Assembly: GCA_030626465.1 (NCBI GenBank)
Contig: DAOUOU010000069.1
Coordinates: 1 to 12,516, forward strand
Reading direction: 5' to 3'
DNA: 12,516 bases
Origin: Bacteroidales bacterium
GTDB taxonomy: Bacteria > Bacteroidota > Bacteroidia > Bacteroidales > UBA10428
Part shown: positions 1-6,606 of the stretch, piece after piece
Numbering within the stretch: position 1 is the stretch's first letter
Layout: each line of letters opens with the position of its first letter
Made by a program: the position numbers and the translations under genes
The notes under the pieces: model-generated
Database searches by the model: none
The model's input: the letters and a program-made list of their open reading frames with translations, nothing else
Told to the model about the DNA's origin: nothing

Positions 1-71
1 ATAACTTTAAAATTTTTTTGTTGAAGGAAGGATTTTAATTTTTTCCCTTCGCTTTCATTGCATTTGTTCAT
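1..71 (-). CDS. Possible N-terminus of a small DNA-binding regulator, cut by the left window edge
   Basis: An ATG at 71-69 opens a frame with no stop before the window ends, giving 23 visible residues that include GKKLKSFLQQKNFKV. A basic start with a LKSFLxxKxF run is what the first helix of many XRE-type helix-turn-helix regulators looks like, but too little is visible to assign a family. It would also fit any short basic N-terminus, or chance. It lies downstream, on the same strand, of the collapsed FecR gene, where an intact locus would normally carry a SusC-like transporter. No such transporter start is recognisable here. Confidence 0.25.
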   Translation of the reverse strand, partial: MNKCNESEGKKLKSFLQQKNFKV

Positions 72-117
72 ATTTATAAAGTGTTTAGTGAGTAAAAAAT
101 ACTTATTTATGATGCTT

Positions 118-154
118 CAGGAAATGCTTGCTCAGCCTTAGTAAAGCATTCCTG
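118..154. repeat. Imperfect inverted repeat between the FecR remnant and the left-edge ORF
   Basis: CAGGAAATGCTT (118-129) pairs with AAGCATTCCTG (144-154), leaving one bulged A. A competing pairing, GCTCAG (130-135) with CTGAGC (152-157), shares the right arm, so two alternative stems are possible. On the plus strand a run of six T follows about ten bases later, resembling a weak intrinsic terminator, but no plus-strand gene is seen upstream. Function unknown. Confidence 0.4.
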
Positions 155-247
155 AGCTTTACTTTTTTGTCTGTTATCTAGGTCATGTCATAGGCAGTTT
201 GTTATTTAGGCTTATCAATATGGTTAGTTACGGGTAAAACAGTATAA

Positions 248-409
248 TTAGATGGTTCTTTTTATGTATGTTCCGTCAGGAAGTACAAAGCTTGTCCTGG
301 CTCCAAGTGGGGAATATATTTCAGCGGAGGAGGCGGCCGGTTCTATTTTATCGCCTTTACCTTCGAGATATCTCTGCAGTAAACGGTTATCAAATTTGTT
401 TTTCTTCAT
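248..409 (-). pseudogene. Collapsed FecR-type anti-sigma factor (53 codons left)
   Basis: An open 53-codon frame runs from ATG at 409-407 to TAA at 250-248. Residues about 9-20 contain LLQRYLEGKGD, the opening helix of the cytoplasmic anti-sigma domain of Bacteroidota FecR-like proteins. Residues about 31-46 contain IYSPLGARTSFVLPDGT, the conserved start of the periplasmic FecR domain. In intact proteins of roughly 300-390 aa these two segments are separated by the rest of the anti-sigma domain and a transmembrane helix, so about 80-100 codons are missing while the frame stays open. The chain then stops shortly after LPDGT. Without a membrane helix it cannot relay a signal from a TonB-dependent receptor; I infer a dead gene. 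It lies just downstream of, and on the same strand as, the broken ECF sigma gene, which is the normal order. Confidence 0.7.
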
Positions 410-439
410 ATTGAAATTGTAACATTAAAATGAGACTGA

Positions 440-463
440 AAGTACCCAAAGACATGGGTACTT
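440..463. repeat. 9-bp perfect inverted repeat just upstream of the FecR remnant
   Basis: AAGTACCCA (440-448) and TGGGTACTT (455-463) form a perfect 9-bp stem with a 6-base loop. It lies about 30 bases upstream of the FecR start on the minus strand. In the minus-strand transcript it would fold in the sigma-FecR intergenic leader. The following T-rich stretch is weak, so a terminator or attenuator role is only a possibility. Confidence 0.6.
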
Positions 464-474
464 CCAGCCCATTC

Positions 475-511
475 TAAACCTAAACCTAAACCTAACCACT
501 AAACCCAAACC
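475..511. repeat. TAAACC hexamer run (telomere-like short tandem repeat)
   Basis: Three exact TAAACC units (475-492) are followed by degenerate relatives (TAACCAC, TAAACCC, AAACC) up to 511. It is a short microsatellite in the sigma-FecR gap. Slippage at such tracts can add or remove units, but nothing here shows a regulatory role. Confidence 0.75.
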
Positions 512-561
512 ATATGCATATCCCGTAGGATAGGGATTTACTCAGTAAGTATTGCTAAACT

Positions 562-613
562 TTCTTTGCAAGAGCTTGCGCTGGAAATTCTTTGCAAGAG
601 CTTGAGCTGGAAA
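562..613. repeat. 26-bp tandem duplication, two copies
   Basis: 562-587 and 588-613 are adjacent copies differing at one base (C579 versus A605). Each copy contains GCAAG-AG-CTTG, a partly palindromic core with 4-5-bp arms. Only two copies are present and they touch each other without spacers, so this is a local duplication and not a CRISPR. Confidence 0.85.
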
Positions 614-763
614 TGCGAATCATCGATTAAAGATATAATCAATAATATTGCTCAAACATTAAATTAAAATTATGACAAGGTTCATTAATAACAAAATTCT
701 ATCTATATGTTCTACAGCAGCTAATATAAATGCAGTACTTAAAGAATTATGAGAGTCTGAATC

Positions 764-1218
764 CTATATTGCATGTATTAAATGGTTTTCTACTGTTCTT
801 CTGGAGATCCCCAGTTTTCTCGCAATTTCCTTACATGTCAACCCTTCGCGAACCCTCAAATGGTATACTGATTTCTGAATAATGGGTAATTGGATGATGG
901 CAGTTTCCGCCATCTCCAGCAGATCGTTGTATTCAATATCTGAACTGGTGGATTCATCATACTGATCTGTCATTTTCTCGTAGCCCTCAAGATATTTCCT
1001 TTCCCTGGACAATTTGCGAAAATGCTTCCTGATTGTATTATAGGTAATACGAAAAAGGTAGGGATCGATGTTGTACTGGTCTTTAAGGCCAGCCTGTTTT
1101 TCCAGATGGTTATAAATTCTTCCTACACTACACCCTCAGCATCGTTTTTATTTCCCAGGTAACATAATGAAAATGTGTAGATTTTTCTATGGAATTTCTT
1201 ATAGATAAAAATAAGAGA
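764..1218 (-). pseudogene. Broken ECF-family RNA polymerase sigma factor
   Basis: The pieces of a sigma-70 ECF protein can be read across two frames. The upstream part contains YKKFHRKIYTFSLCYLGNK followed by DAEGVV-stop-EEFITIWKNR, which is sigma region 2 with the usual AEDVVQE-F-IWKNR core. The Q codon has become TAG (minus strand, 1125-1123). The frame then shifts between about 1095 and 1115, near a run of five A, and continues as DPYLFRITYNTIRKHFRK and region 4, ending with LTCKEIARKLGISRRTVENHL, the helix-turn-helix that binds the -35 element. The N-terminus is missing: a TAG (1221-1219) precedes the first readable residues and an IS3 remnant lies directly upstream. The protein stops right after the helix-turn-helix (AI-stop), shorter than usual. 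It would have paired with the FecR anti-sigma downstream. The nonsense codon, frameshift and lost start together make it dead. Confidence 0.85.
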
Positions 1219-1240
1219 CTATTTTATCAATTCAAACTTA

Positions 1241-1441
1241 TTATGGAGTTTTAAATTCTAATCTTCTTTTCAGCATAGTTTGCCTCTTTATTTCCTTATA
1301 TTTTCCGTAGGATCTCTTCACCTCTGCCAATAAGACATCTGCAGGTTTCAGGTTGATAAGCGATTCTTGGTACCTACTATTATTGTATTAATCAACAGCC
1401 ATCTGCTTGAATTCCCTGTCATACTTTCTTCTTGAATTCAT
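1241..1441 (-). mobile_element. IS3-family remnant: orfA start joined to orfB end
   Basis: Reading from ATG 1441-1439, codons 1-17 give MNSRRKYDREFKQMAVD, which looks like the N-terminus of an IS3-family OrfA (helix-turn-helix protein). Codon 18 is TAA (1390-1388), and the same frame continues with YNNSRYQESLINLKPADVL, the typical end of an IS3 OrfB integrase (compare VDYYNNERYHESLNNLTPADIYFG in the element at 3827-7027). About 1 kb of transposase is therefore missing, and the junction falls at or next to the VD codons. The TAA is one base away from a Tyr codon expected there. The stop at 1243-1241 looks like the natural end of orfB. It sits where the sigma gene's N-terminus should be. Confidence 0.75.
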
Positions 1442-1786
1442 AGACGATAAGTTAAAATTTATTTGCTTAACTTATTGTCAGGTCTAATGTAGTAATATCA
1501 ATGCAAGCCTTGTCTTAGCTGACATAAAGCAACTCACTATACTCCACGAAACCGGTCTGCCACTCGCAACGGCTCGCAATTCTCGAGCATAATCCGTATA
1601 AATAGATTGGTATTTCTTAGATATGAGAGCATAACATGTAATCTAAACGGCGAAACGTTCGTGGGAAAAGGTGCATTTTTCTTATCAAATATTCAAATAA
1701 TGTCGTAACTTAATTTCGTGCAAAAACAAGTTAACGTTCTTTGGTAAAAAACAATAATATAGCAACCAATTTAAAACAGAAACAAC
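1442..1786. other. Non-coding stretch upstream of the Fib_succ gene
   Basis: No gene is visible in 345 bp. Just outside the IS3 remnant there is a perfect 9-bp inverted repeat, ATAAGTTAA (1447-1455) and TTAACTTAT (1467-1475), that may belong to the element's end. 1548-1578 resembles 2840-2870 (24 of 31 bases). An A/T-rich leader precedes the ATG at 1787. A CTTTGG motif (1739-1744) and a TATAG (1758-1762) are present, but their spacing does not fit the Bacteroidota -33/-7 promoter well. Confidence 0.6.
1548..1578 (+). repeat. Diverged 31-bp repeat, copy 1 (partner 2840-2870)
   Basis: This segment matches 2840-2870 at 24 of 31 positions without gaps, sharing GTCTGC, CTCGCA and GCGG/ACGG blocks. 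Both copies are followed by ATGAGAG and then TAACAT, but at different distances: about 42 bases here and 6 bases in copy 2. Both lie beside IS3 remnants and upstream of a plus-strand gene. It may be a diverged intergenic repeat; it could also be chance. Confidence 0.35.
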
Positions 1787-2413
1787 ATGAACAACAGAAA
1801 AACAGCCATAGGAATTTTAATCCTGACATCAGCTCTTACAATGAGTCTAAGAATTAATGCTCAATCTGTAAAAATCGGCAATAAGGAATGGATGACAAAA
1901 AATTTGAATACTTCAACATTCAGAAATGGTAACCCTATAAAGGAAGCAAAAACCGCTGAAGAATTTGGAAAAGCTGGTGATAATGAACAGCCGGCATGGT
2001 GTTATTTCGAAAATGACCTGGAAAATGGAAAAAAGTATGGCAAGTTGTATAACTGGTATGCTGTAAATGACCCCCGGGGGTTGGCACCGGCAGGCTGGCA
2101 CATTCCCAATGATGAAGAATGGACGGCACTCACTGATTTTTTGGGTGTTGCAAGTACAAAAATGAAAAGCAAGTATGGCTGGGAAGAAAATAGTAACGGT
2201 ACCAACGAAAGCGGCATTTCAGGTCTTCCGGGCGGTTTCCGCTCCATCAGTGGAAATTTCTACGCCATTGGCGAGTACGGTTACTGGTGGAGTTCGACGG
2301 AGTCCCGTAGACCACATGCCTGGACCCGCCCCCTTGGTTACTACAGTGGCTATGTAATCAGGAACTACCTCAATATGAAACTCGGATTCTCTGTTCGTTG
2401 CCTGAGGGATTAA
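1787..2413 (+). CDS. Secreted Fibrobacter succinogenes major paralogous domain protein
   Basis: The protein is 208 aa. Residues 1-25 form a Sec signal peptide: basic MNNRK, a hydrophobic stretch GILILTSALTM, and a likely cut near INA-QS. The rest is one Fib_succ_major domain (PF09603 type), recognised from GNKEWMTKNLN (about 31-41), LYNWYAVNDPRGLAPAGWHIP (about 87-107), the EEWTALTDFLG block, GTNESGISGLPGGFRS, GYWWSSTES and the closing GFSVRCLRD. This domain is common in secreted or surface proteins of Bacteroidota and Fibrobacter, has a C-type-lectin-like look, and has no established enzymatic role. The length is right for a single-domain member and nothing is broken. The ATG follows an A-rich leader without a Shine-Dalgarno site, as usual in this phylum. 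It stands alone between IS remnants, so no operon partner can be inferred. Confidence 0.92.
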   Translation: MNNRKTAIGILILTSALTMSLRINAQSVKIGNKEWMTKNLNTSTFRNGNPIKEAKTAEEFGKAGDNEQPAWCYFENDLENGKKYGKLYNWYAVNDPRGLAPAGWHIPNDEEWTALTDFLGVASTKMKSKYGWEENSNGTNESGISGLPGGFRSISGNFYAIGEYGYWWSSTESRRPHAWTRPLGYYSGYVIRNYLNMKLGFSVRCLRD

Positions 2414-2516
2414 AAGACACTTTGACTATTTGGGATTTGAGGCGAAGGCCCAATGAATTATTTAAAAATGAAGCTACACAGTGATTTACCGGTTTACAAG
2501 GCAACGTATGATTTAT

Positions 2517-2772
2517 TGTATGTCTTCAACCCAAAGTGGACCAACTGCCTGATTATCAATAGGAGGCTTTTGGTTCAAGATGTTTCTTTTTGCTGTTGAT
2601 AAATCCTTCTTCTTTCTTCCATTGTTTTTCGTTTAATATCTGCTCGTTCACAGAGTCGCTGCTCAGCTCTTCCGAAGTATATGTCTGCCGGGGTAAGGTT
2701 ATCCATTGACTCGTGATAGCGGTCATTGTAGTAATAGTTGACCCACGCTCTGATCTCTTTTTCCAATTTTCC
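2517..2772 (-). mobile_element. 3' end of an IS3-type element, relative of the one at 3827-7027
   Basis: The minus strand encodes KLEKEIRAWVNYYYNDRYH and onward to QQQKETS-stop (stop at 2577-2575), nearly the same as the C-terminus of the split orfB ending at 6965. The DNA match continues past the stop through the terminal inverted repeat: TGTATGTCTTCAACCC (from 2517) equals the outer part of the right end at 6974-7023. Upstream of about 2772 the match stops and an unrelated sequence begins, so the rest of the element was lost. At the DNA level the copies look more than 90 percent identical by eye, in opposite orientation. Confidence 0.88.
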
Positions 2773-2823
2773 ATTATTCATATAACTTGACAAATTTTGA
2801 TATCTAACTTTGAAACCAGTCAA

Positions 2824-3183
2824 CTTGAATAAAATCCCCGAATCCTGTCTGCAGCTCGCAGCGGTTCACAGATACATGAGAGACTATAACATCAGTTGTG
2901 TAATGAAATGCTGTTGATTATCAAACAATAATTGAGAATTTTTAGATGAAAGAAGAACTTTCCTTTGATACGAAATTCCAGTAAATTATTCTAAGATAAT
3001 CTATTGTTGAACTATGAAGGTGAAAAGTTCCTCAATAAACAAGTTTCAACCACACCACACAACACACAATTATATACGATGACTTGATTATCTGATAATA
3101 TGAAAATAGGTGAAGCCTTATAGGATTTTTAGCGTAACTTTCGACAGTATAGAGAACAAGGTTCCTATTACGCGTTTAAAATA
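2824..3183. other. Non-coding stretch upstream of the 104-aa gene
   Basis: No gene or remnant is recognised in this 360 bp. It contains the second copy of the diverged 31-bp repeat (2840-2870), a CA-rich run near 3048-3070 and, at its right end, a bulged hairpin (3132-3173) annotated separately. Confidence 0.6.
3132..3173 (+). repeat. Bulged two-stem hairpin, loosely attC-like, just before the 104-aa gene
   Basis: GCGTAA (3132-3137) pairs with TTACGC (3168-3173). Inside, GAAC (3154-3157) pairs with GTTC (3161-3164) around a 3-base loop. The middle is unpaired, giving an outer stem, a bulge and an inner stem. This recalls an integron attC site, and GTTTAAA directly follows, but that does not fit the GTTRRRY core consensus. 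It ends ten bases before the ATG at 3184, so it could equally be an RNA leader structure. Confidence 0.3.
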
Positions 3184-3498
3184 ATGAAAAGGTATATTTG
3201 GTCCGGGATAAGTAATGATGAAAGAATAAAAGCAATTAGTGAAACAACCAGCATAGTCGATAGATATGCGACAATTTTAAATTTTCAGAGATTTTCGGAT
3301 ATTTCATTGGGCCTTTTACTTGAGATAGAAGAATGCAGGTTAACTGATTTGCAAATCAGTATAAAAAATATAATATCCATTGAGGGCATTGACACAAATT
3401 TGACAAATTCAAAAACAGATTGCATTGTTCATTTAAATATTACTTTTACAAAAGGCATAGGAGATTTGGAAATAGAAGTGCCAAATATTCCTAAATAA
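3184..3498 (+). CDS. Hypothetical small protein, 104 aa
   Basis: I do not recognise a named family. The protein is soluble-looking: no signal peptide, no membrane helix, acidic overall, with many Ile and Leu. It opens with MKRYIWSGISNDERIKAI, has a helical middle (DISLGLLLEIEECRL) and a C-terminal half with alternating hydrophobic residues that reads as beta strands (CIVHLNITFTKGIGDLEIEV). The ATG has no Shine-Dalgarno site. It stands alone, with a bulged hairpin immediately upstream and GCCCAACCGCTAAC (3511-3524) just after the stop. This isolated small gene between structured repeats is what an integron cassette or other horizontally moved gene looks like, though that is inference. The regular codon pattern and conserved-looking segments favour a real gene. 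Confidence 0.7.
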   Translation: MKRYIWSGISNDERIKAISETTSIVDRYATILNFQRFSDISLGLLLEIEECRLTDLQISIKNIISIEGIDTNLTNSKTDCIVHLNITFTKGIGDLEIEVPNIPK

Positions 3499-3562
3499 GA
3501 GATTTATAATGCCCAACCGCTAACACTATTCTAAAGGAATAACAAATTTTTCATCCAATTCT

Positions 3563-3766
3563 TCATGCGGCAAACATCGTCAAATCTACATATGGTGTTT
3601 GCCTTTTTGCCACTGCAAATATTCTGAACAGTAACTTATTTCTAATAATATTCAGAGTGCTCATTTTGTTTTTACCCTCTTCAGTTCTCCTCTCGTAATA
3701 GGTTTTGTATTCACCTTTTAATCTAACCACGCCAATTGATGCTATGTTAACAATGATTTCAATTGC
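3563..3766 (-). mobile_element. C-terminal remnant of an IS110-family transposase
   Basis: The minus strand is open from the codon after TAA (3769-3767) to TGA (3565-3563), 67 codons in all. It contains VVRLKGEYKTYYERRTEEG, GKNKMSTLNIIRNKLLFRIF and AVAKRQTPYVDLTMFAA. This is the characteristic tail of Transposase_20 / IS110-type DEDD transposases, which end with a YYxRK-EGKNKM-LN-IRNKL-RIFAV-KR-TPYV run. The N-terminal catalytic RuvC-like domain and the start are absent, and no ends of the element can be placed. It cannot transpose. Confidence 0.82.
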
Positions 3767-3909
3767 TTATTTGTACAAGGATGAAAAGATAAGTCCGGTA
3801 TATAATAACATATTGATTGATAGATGTGTGTGTATCCCATCAGCCAAATGTGGACAACTTCCCTGATTGTTGATTAGGAGGATTATTACATTTAATAATC
3901 CTTTCAGCA

Positions 3910-4308
3910 ATGCTAGTCTTGCTGGAAACAAATCAACTCAGCATGGAAGATAACAAGATAGAAAAAGATCAGCAATCAGCCGAATCCTACATCAAAGAAA
4001 TAAAACGAAAGACCCGAAACCGGTTTTCTGCCGAGGAGAAGATCCGTATTGTGATGATGGGCATACGAGGTCAGGGTAAGGTGTCCGAGATCTGTCGCCA
4101 GTTCGGTATTGTAGAAAGCCTGTATTACAAGTGGAGCAAAGACTTTATGGAAGCAGGTAAAAGAAGATTGGCAGGAGATCTTATGCGAGAGGCCAACACC
4201 ACTGAAGTGAAACGATTGCGACAGCATCTTGACGAGTACAAGCACATGGTAGGTGAACAGGCCCATGAGATCCGGATGCTTAAAAAAAGCTTGAATGGCA
4301 ACATATAA
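3910..4308 (+). CDS. IS3-type transposase OrfA (helix-turn-helix protein)
   Basis: The protein has 132 aa from the first ATG. A second ATG at 3943 (MEDNKIEK) is an equally likely start, giving 121 aa. Residues 38-85 form a Transposase_8-like helix-turn-helix (RFSAEEKIRIVMMGIRG, SEICRQFGIVESLYYKWSKDF) that would bind the element's ends. Residues 97-127 are a heptad-like coiled coil (TEVKRLRQHLDEYKHMV, HEIRMLKKSL) for multimerisation. A run of seven A (4282-4288) lies nine codons before the stop. The orfB frame is open from 4284 onward, so a -1 slip there would make an OrfAB fusion, the usual IS3 transposase. OrfA itself is intact. Confidence 0.9.
   Translation: MLVLLETNQLSMEDNKIEKDQQSAESYIKEIKRKTRNRFSAEEKIRIVMMGIRGQGKVSEICRQFGIVESLYYKWSKDFMEAGKRRLAGDLMREANTTEVKRLRQHLDEYKHMVGEQAHEIRMLKKSLNGNI
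4282..4288 (+). promoter_or_regulatory. A7 run, candidate -1 frameshift site between orfA and orfB
   Basis: Seven A sit in orfA as AAA AAA AGC. After a -1 slip the frame reads AAG CTT GAA TGG and stays open into orfB (frame of 4323), while that frame is closed by TAA at 4281-4283. The only window for fusing the two frames is therefore at this run. The phase is not the ideal X XXY YYZ, because the zero-frame heptamer is T AAA AAA, so slippage may be weak. OrfB could instead start at ATG 4323, after TAAGG at 4306-4310. Confidence 0.5.
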
Positions 4309-4941
4309 GGTACTATAAGTATATGCGTATCAGTCAAGCAGAAAAGATGGAGATCATCCGTATAGTAGAGAACTCTCCCATTGGTACGAAACGCACCTTG
4401 AAGGAACTGGATATTAACAGGAGTACCTTCTATAATTGGTATGGCAAGTACCTCAAGGATGGTTACGACGGTCTGGCCGATAGGAAGCCCAATCGCAAGA
4501 ACTTCTGGAACAGGATACCACAGAAGATCAGGGAACAGGTAGTGGATGTGTCATTGGACATGCCTGAAAAATCACCTCGAGAGATCGCCATGTTCTACAC
4601 CGATCATTACCACTACCATATCTCTGAGTCCAGCGTATACAGGATACTGAAAAAGAGAGGTCTGATCGCCCAGGCAGTCTATGCGGTGCAACCAGCTGCC
4701 GATGAGTTCAAGGATAAAACCACTCGGATCAATGAAATTTGGCAGACGGACTTTACTTACTTCAAGGTGCTGGGCTGGGGCTGGTATTATCTCTCAACGA
4801 TTTTGGATGATTACTCGCGCTTTATTGTCTCCTGGAGGCTATGTAAGACGATGAAAAAGGAAGATGTCCAAAACACCGTCACAGATGCCCTGATGGCTTA
4901 TCACATCCCCAGAGAACAACGGCCCAGGTTACTCAGCGATA

Positions 4942-4945
4942 ACGG
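4942..4945. repeat. 4-bp target-site duplication (ACGG), left copy
   Basis: ACGG immediately precedes the left end of the IS1182-family element; the second copy is at 6607-6610. Deleting the element with one copy restores the orfB reading frame (GAT AAC GGT GCC TGT TAC), which confirms the boundary. Confidence 0.85.
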
Positions 4946-6606
4946 CAGTCTGTCTAAAAACCTCCGTTTGGTACTGATATATGACTGAAATTTAGCTGTT
5001 TTAAAGGGAGTATAAAAGAAGCCTCCCAATTTTTCTCCGAAAAAAGAAGTGCCCGTATATAGGCTAATCTTTGCTCCCACAACCTGATTTTAATAAGAAA
5101 TATGCTTAGATGGTCTTCAAGATACCTCTTGAACCGATCAATCCCCAGTATGTTGATGATACGCCTTAAATTATAGACTGTCATCATAAATCCAACATCG
5201 GCACTTGCCCTTTTAATGCTTCTTTTTGTCATGATATAACTAAATCCCCACTGCCGTTTTATGGTGCCATATGGATGCTCAACAATAGCCTGGCGTCGTT
5301 TGTAGTGTGCTTGATTTTGCTCAACCCGTTCTTTGTTATTTTGTATGTATTGCTGAAATTCACTTCGTTGTACGGCTTTTCCGTATGTGGCTTTGGTGCA
5401 TAGATCTTTTACCGGGCAAGACTTACATGCCTTTGTGGTATACCGCTTGAAAAAATAGGTTTCTGCTTTGTGTCTTTTGCCTGTAGTGGTTAGATGCTGG
5501 TTTTGTGGGCATATGTAATAATCTCCTTGTTGGTTGTATATGAAGTTTTCTACATTGTATGCCGGGTTTGGAGCTTGTGAGGCCAGACCCGGTATGGCCA
5601 CCACGGTATCAATGTTCAGGTCATGGGCAATTTTAAACTCAGATCCGGTATGATAACCTTTGTCGTATAAGGCTGTAAACTGGTTGGTGCGCAATATGCT
5701 CTTGGCTCTTTGCAGCATATTGCCCATGGCTTTGCTATCGTTGCTGTTGGTGACCTTGTAGTCAATCAATAGATTGTTCTTTGCATCGACGGTGGTTTGT
5801 ACATTGTATGCTACCTCTGTAATGTTGTTGCGAACAATCATGTGGCGGCTATCCGGATCTGATGTCGATACCTGGGGCTCACCACTTTCTTTGAGTTGGT
5901 TTTCTATTTCATGATATCCTTCAGCCCGTTGTTTATGCTTTTCTATTTGATCCTCAATTTGCTTTTTATCGTCCCCATCGTTCTGAGCCAGTGCTTCATG
6001 ATATTCCTGAAGCTTATTCTCGATGTATTCCAAATGCCGAGTTATTTTCTTTTGATTGAAGTTATTCTTCTTGCTGTTCTGGGCCCTGAACTTTGTACTA
6101 TCCCCGGCTATAAGCGTAGCACCAATGAGGTTGAAATAGTTGGCAATCTTCACCGTCTCCATAAAGACTTTCTTGATCGCCCCAGGATTATCTCGCCGGA
6201 AATTTGAAATGGTATTGTGATCAGGATGAAGATTGCCCAACAGCCACATTACTTCAATGTTTCGTTTACTCTCTTTTTCAAGTCGACGCGATGAACGTAT
6301 CTTGTTCATGTAGCCATAAATGAATAGCTTGAGGAGGTCCCCTGGATGGTAGGCTGGTCGACCGTTTTCGCAGTGATCTATCTGAAAACCATAACTCTCC
6401 AATGCCAGACTATCTACAAACACATCGATTAGACGGACTTCATTGTCCTCGCTTATGGCATCATCTAATGTAACCGGGAAAAGATAGGTCTGAGACCTGT
6501 TTTGTCCTTGAATGTACTTCATGCTATAAGTTACAAATATCGAGGGGCTTAGAAAAAATCAATCAACATGAATTATAAACAAATTATGAAGTTTTTAGAC
6601 AGTCTG
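4946..6606 (-). mobile_element. Complete IS1182-family insertion sequence (1661 bp)
   Basis: The left end reads CAGTCTGTCTAAAAAC (4946-4961); the right end, read inward on the minus strand, is CAGACTGTCTAAAAAC (6606-6591): 15 of 16 bases match. ACGG flanks both sides (4942-4945 and 6607-6610). It carries one long transposase gene on the minus strand that fills almost the whole element. The intact ORF, matching ends and clean target duplication suggest a recent and possibly still active insertion, in contrast to the decayed surroundings. Confidence 0.92.
4954..6522 (-). CDS. IS1182-family transposase, 522 aa
   Basis: The protein cuts and joins the ends of its own element. Residues about 1-130 are the N-terminal DUF772-type domain (GRPAYHPGDLLKLFIYGYMN, SSRRLEKESKRNIEVMWLLG, DHNTISNFRR). 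The DDE nuclease follows: D141 in AGDSTKF, D287 in LYDKGYH and E415 in AIVEHPYGTIKRQWGF. A lysine/glutamate-rich coiled-coil insert lies at about 155-213. A Cys cluster at about 366-376 (CKSCPVKDLC), preceding the E, is typical of DDE_Tnp_1_6 members. The length is normal and there is no frameshift. The TAG stop (4956-4954) lies inside the left terminal repeat, nine bases from the tip. The ATG at 6522-6520 is the first in the frame. Upstream, TTG and GATATTTG elements resemble a Bacteroidota -33/-7 promoter, but only loosely. Confidence 0.95.
   Translation of the reverse strand: MKYIQGQNRSQTYLFPVTLDDAISEDNEVRLIDVFVDSLALESYGFQIDHCENGRPAYHPGDLLKLFIYGYMNKIRSSRRLEKESKRNIEVMWLLGNLHPDHNTISNFRRDNPGAIKKVFMETVKIANYFNLIGATLIAGDSTKFRAQNSKKNNFNQKKITRHLEYIENKLQEYHEALAQNDGDDKKQIEDQIEKHKQRAEGYHEIENQLKESGEPQVSTSDPDSRHMIVRNNITEVAYNVQTTVDAKNNLLIDYKVTNSNDSKAMGNMLQRAKSILRTNQFTALYDKGYHTGSEFKIAHDLNIDTVVAIPGLASQAPNPAYNVENFIYNQQGDYYICPQNQHLTTTGKRHKAETYFFKRYTTKACKSCPVKDLCTKATYGKAVQRSEFQQYIQNNKERVEQNQAHYKRRQAIVEHPYGTIKRQWGFSYIMTKRSIKRASADVGFMMTVYNLRRIINILGIDRFKRYLEDHLSIFLIKIRLWEQRLAYIRALLFSEKNWEASFILPLKQLNFSHISVPNGGF

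Larger units (their letters stand above)
411..763. other. Non-coding stretch between sigma and FecR remnants
   Basis: No gene is visible in this 353-bp stretch. It holds three short repeat structures annotated separately: a 9-bp hairpin, a TAAACC hexamer run and a 26-bp tandem duplication. In an intact locus the sigma stop and the FecR start are usually less than about 100 bp apart, so this gap has probably expanded or lost the ends of both genes. The frame of the sigma gene can be read past its stop for some codons without recognisable homology. Confidence 0.6.

Noticed and set aside
118..171. Intrinsic terminator on the plus strand
   Set aside because: The stem is bulged, the T run is about ten bases away and no plus-strand gene lies upstream; kept only as an inverted repeat.
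562..613. Two adjacent 26-bp copies as a possible minimal CRISPR
   Set aside because: There are only two copies, directly adjacent with no spacer between them, and no cas genes in the window.
3132..3180. A genuine integron attC site
   Set aside because: GTTTAAA does not fit GTTRRRY, the outer stem is only 6 bp and no integrase is present; kept only as a hypothesis.
5896..6207. Plus-strand hydrophobic open frame inside the IS1182-family transposase
   Set aside because: It lies antisense to an intact, well-conserved transposase; the apparent membrane segments come from the reverse of Lys/Glu-rich codons.
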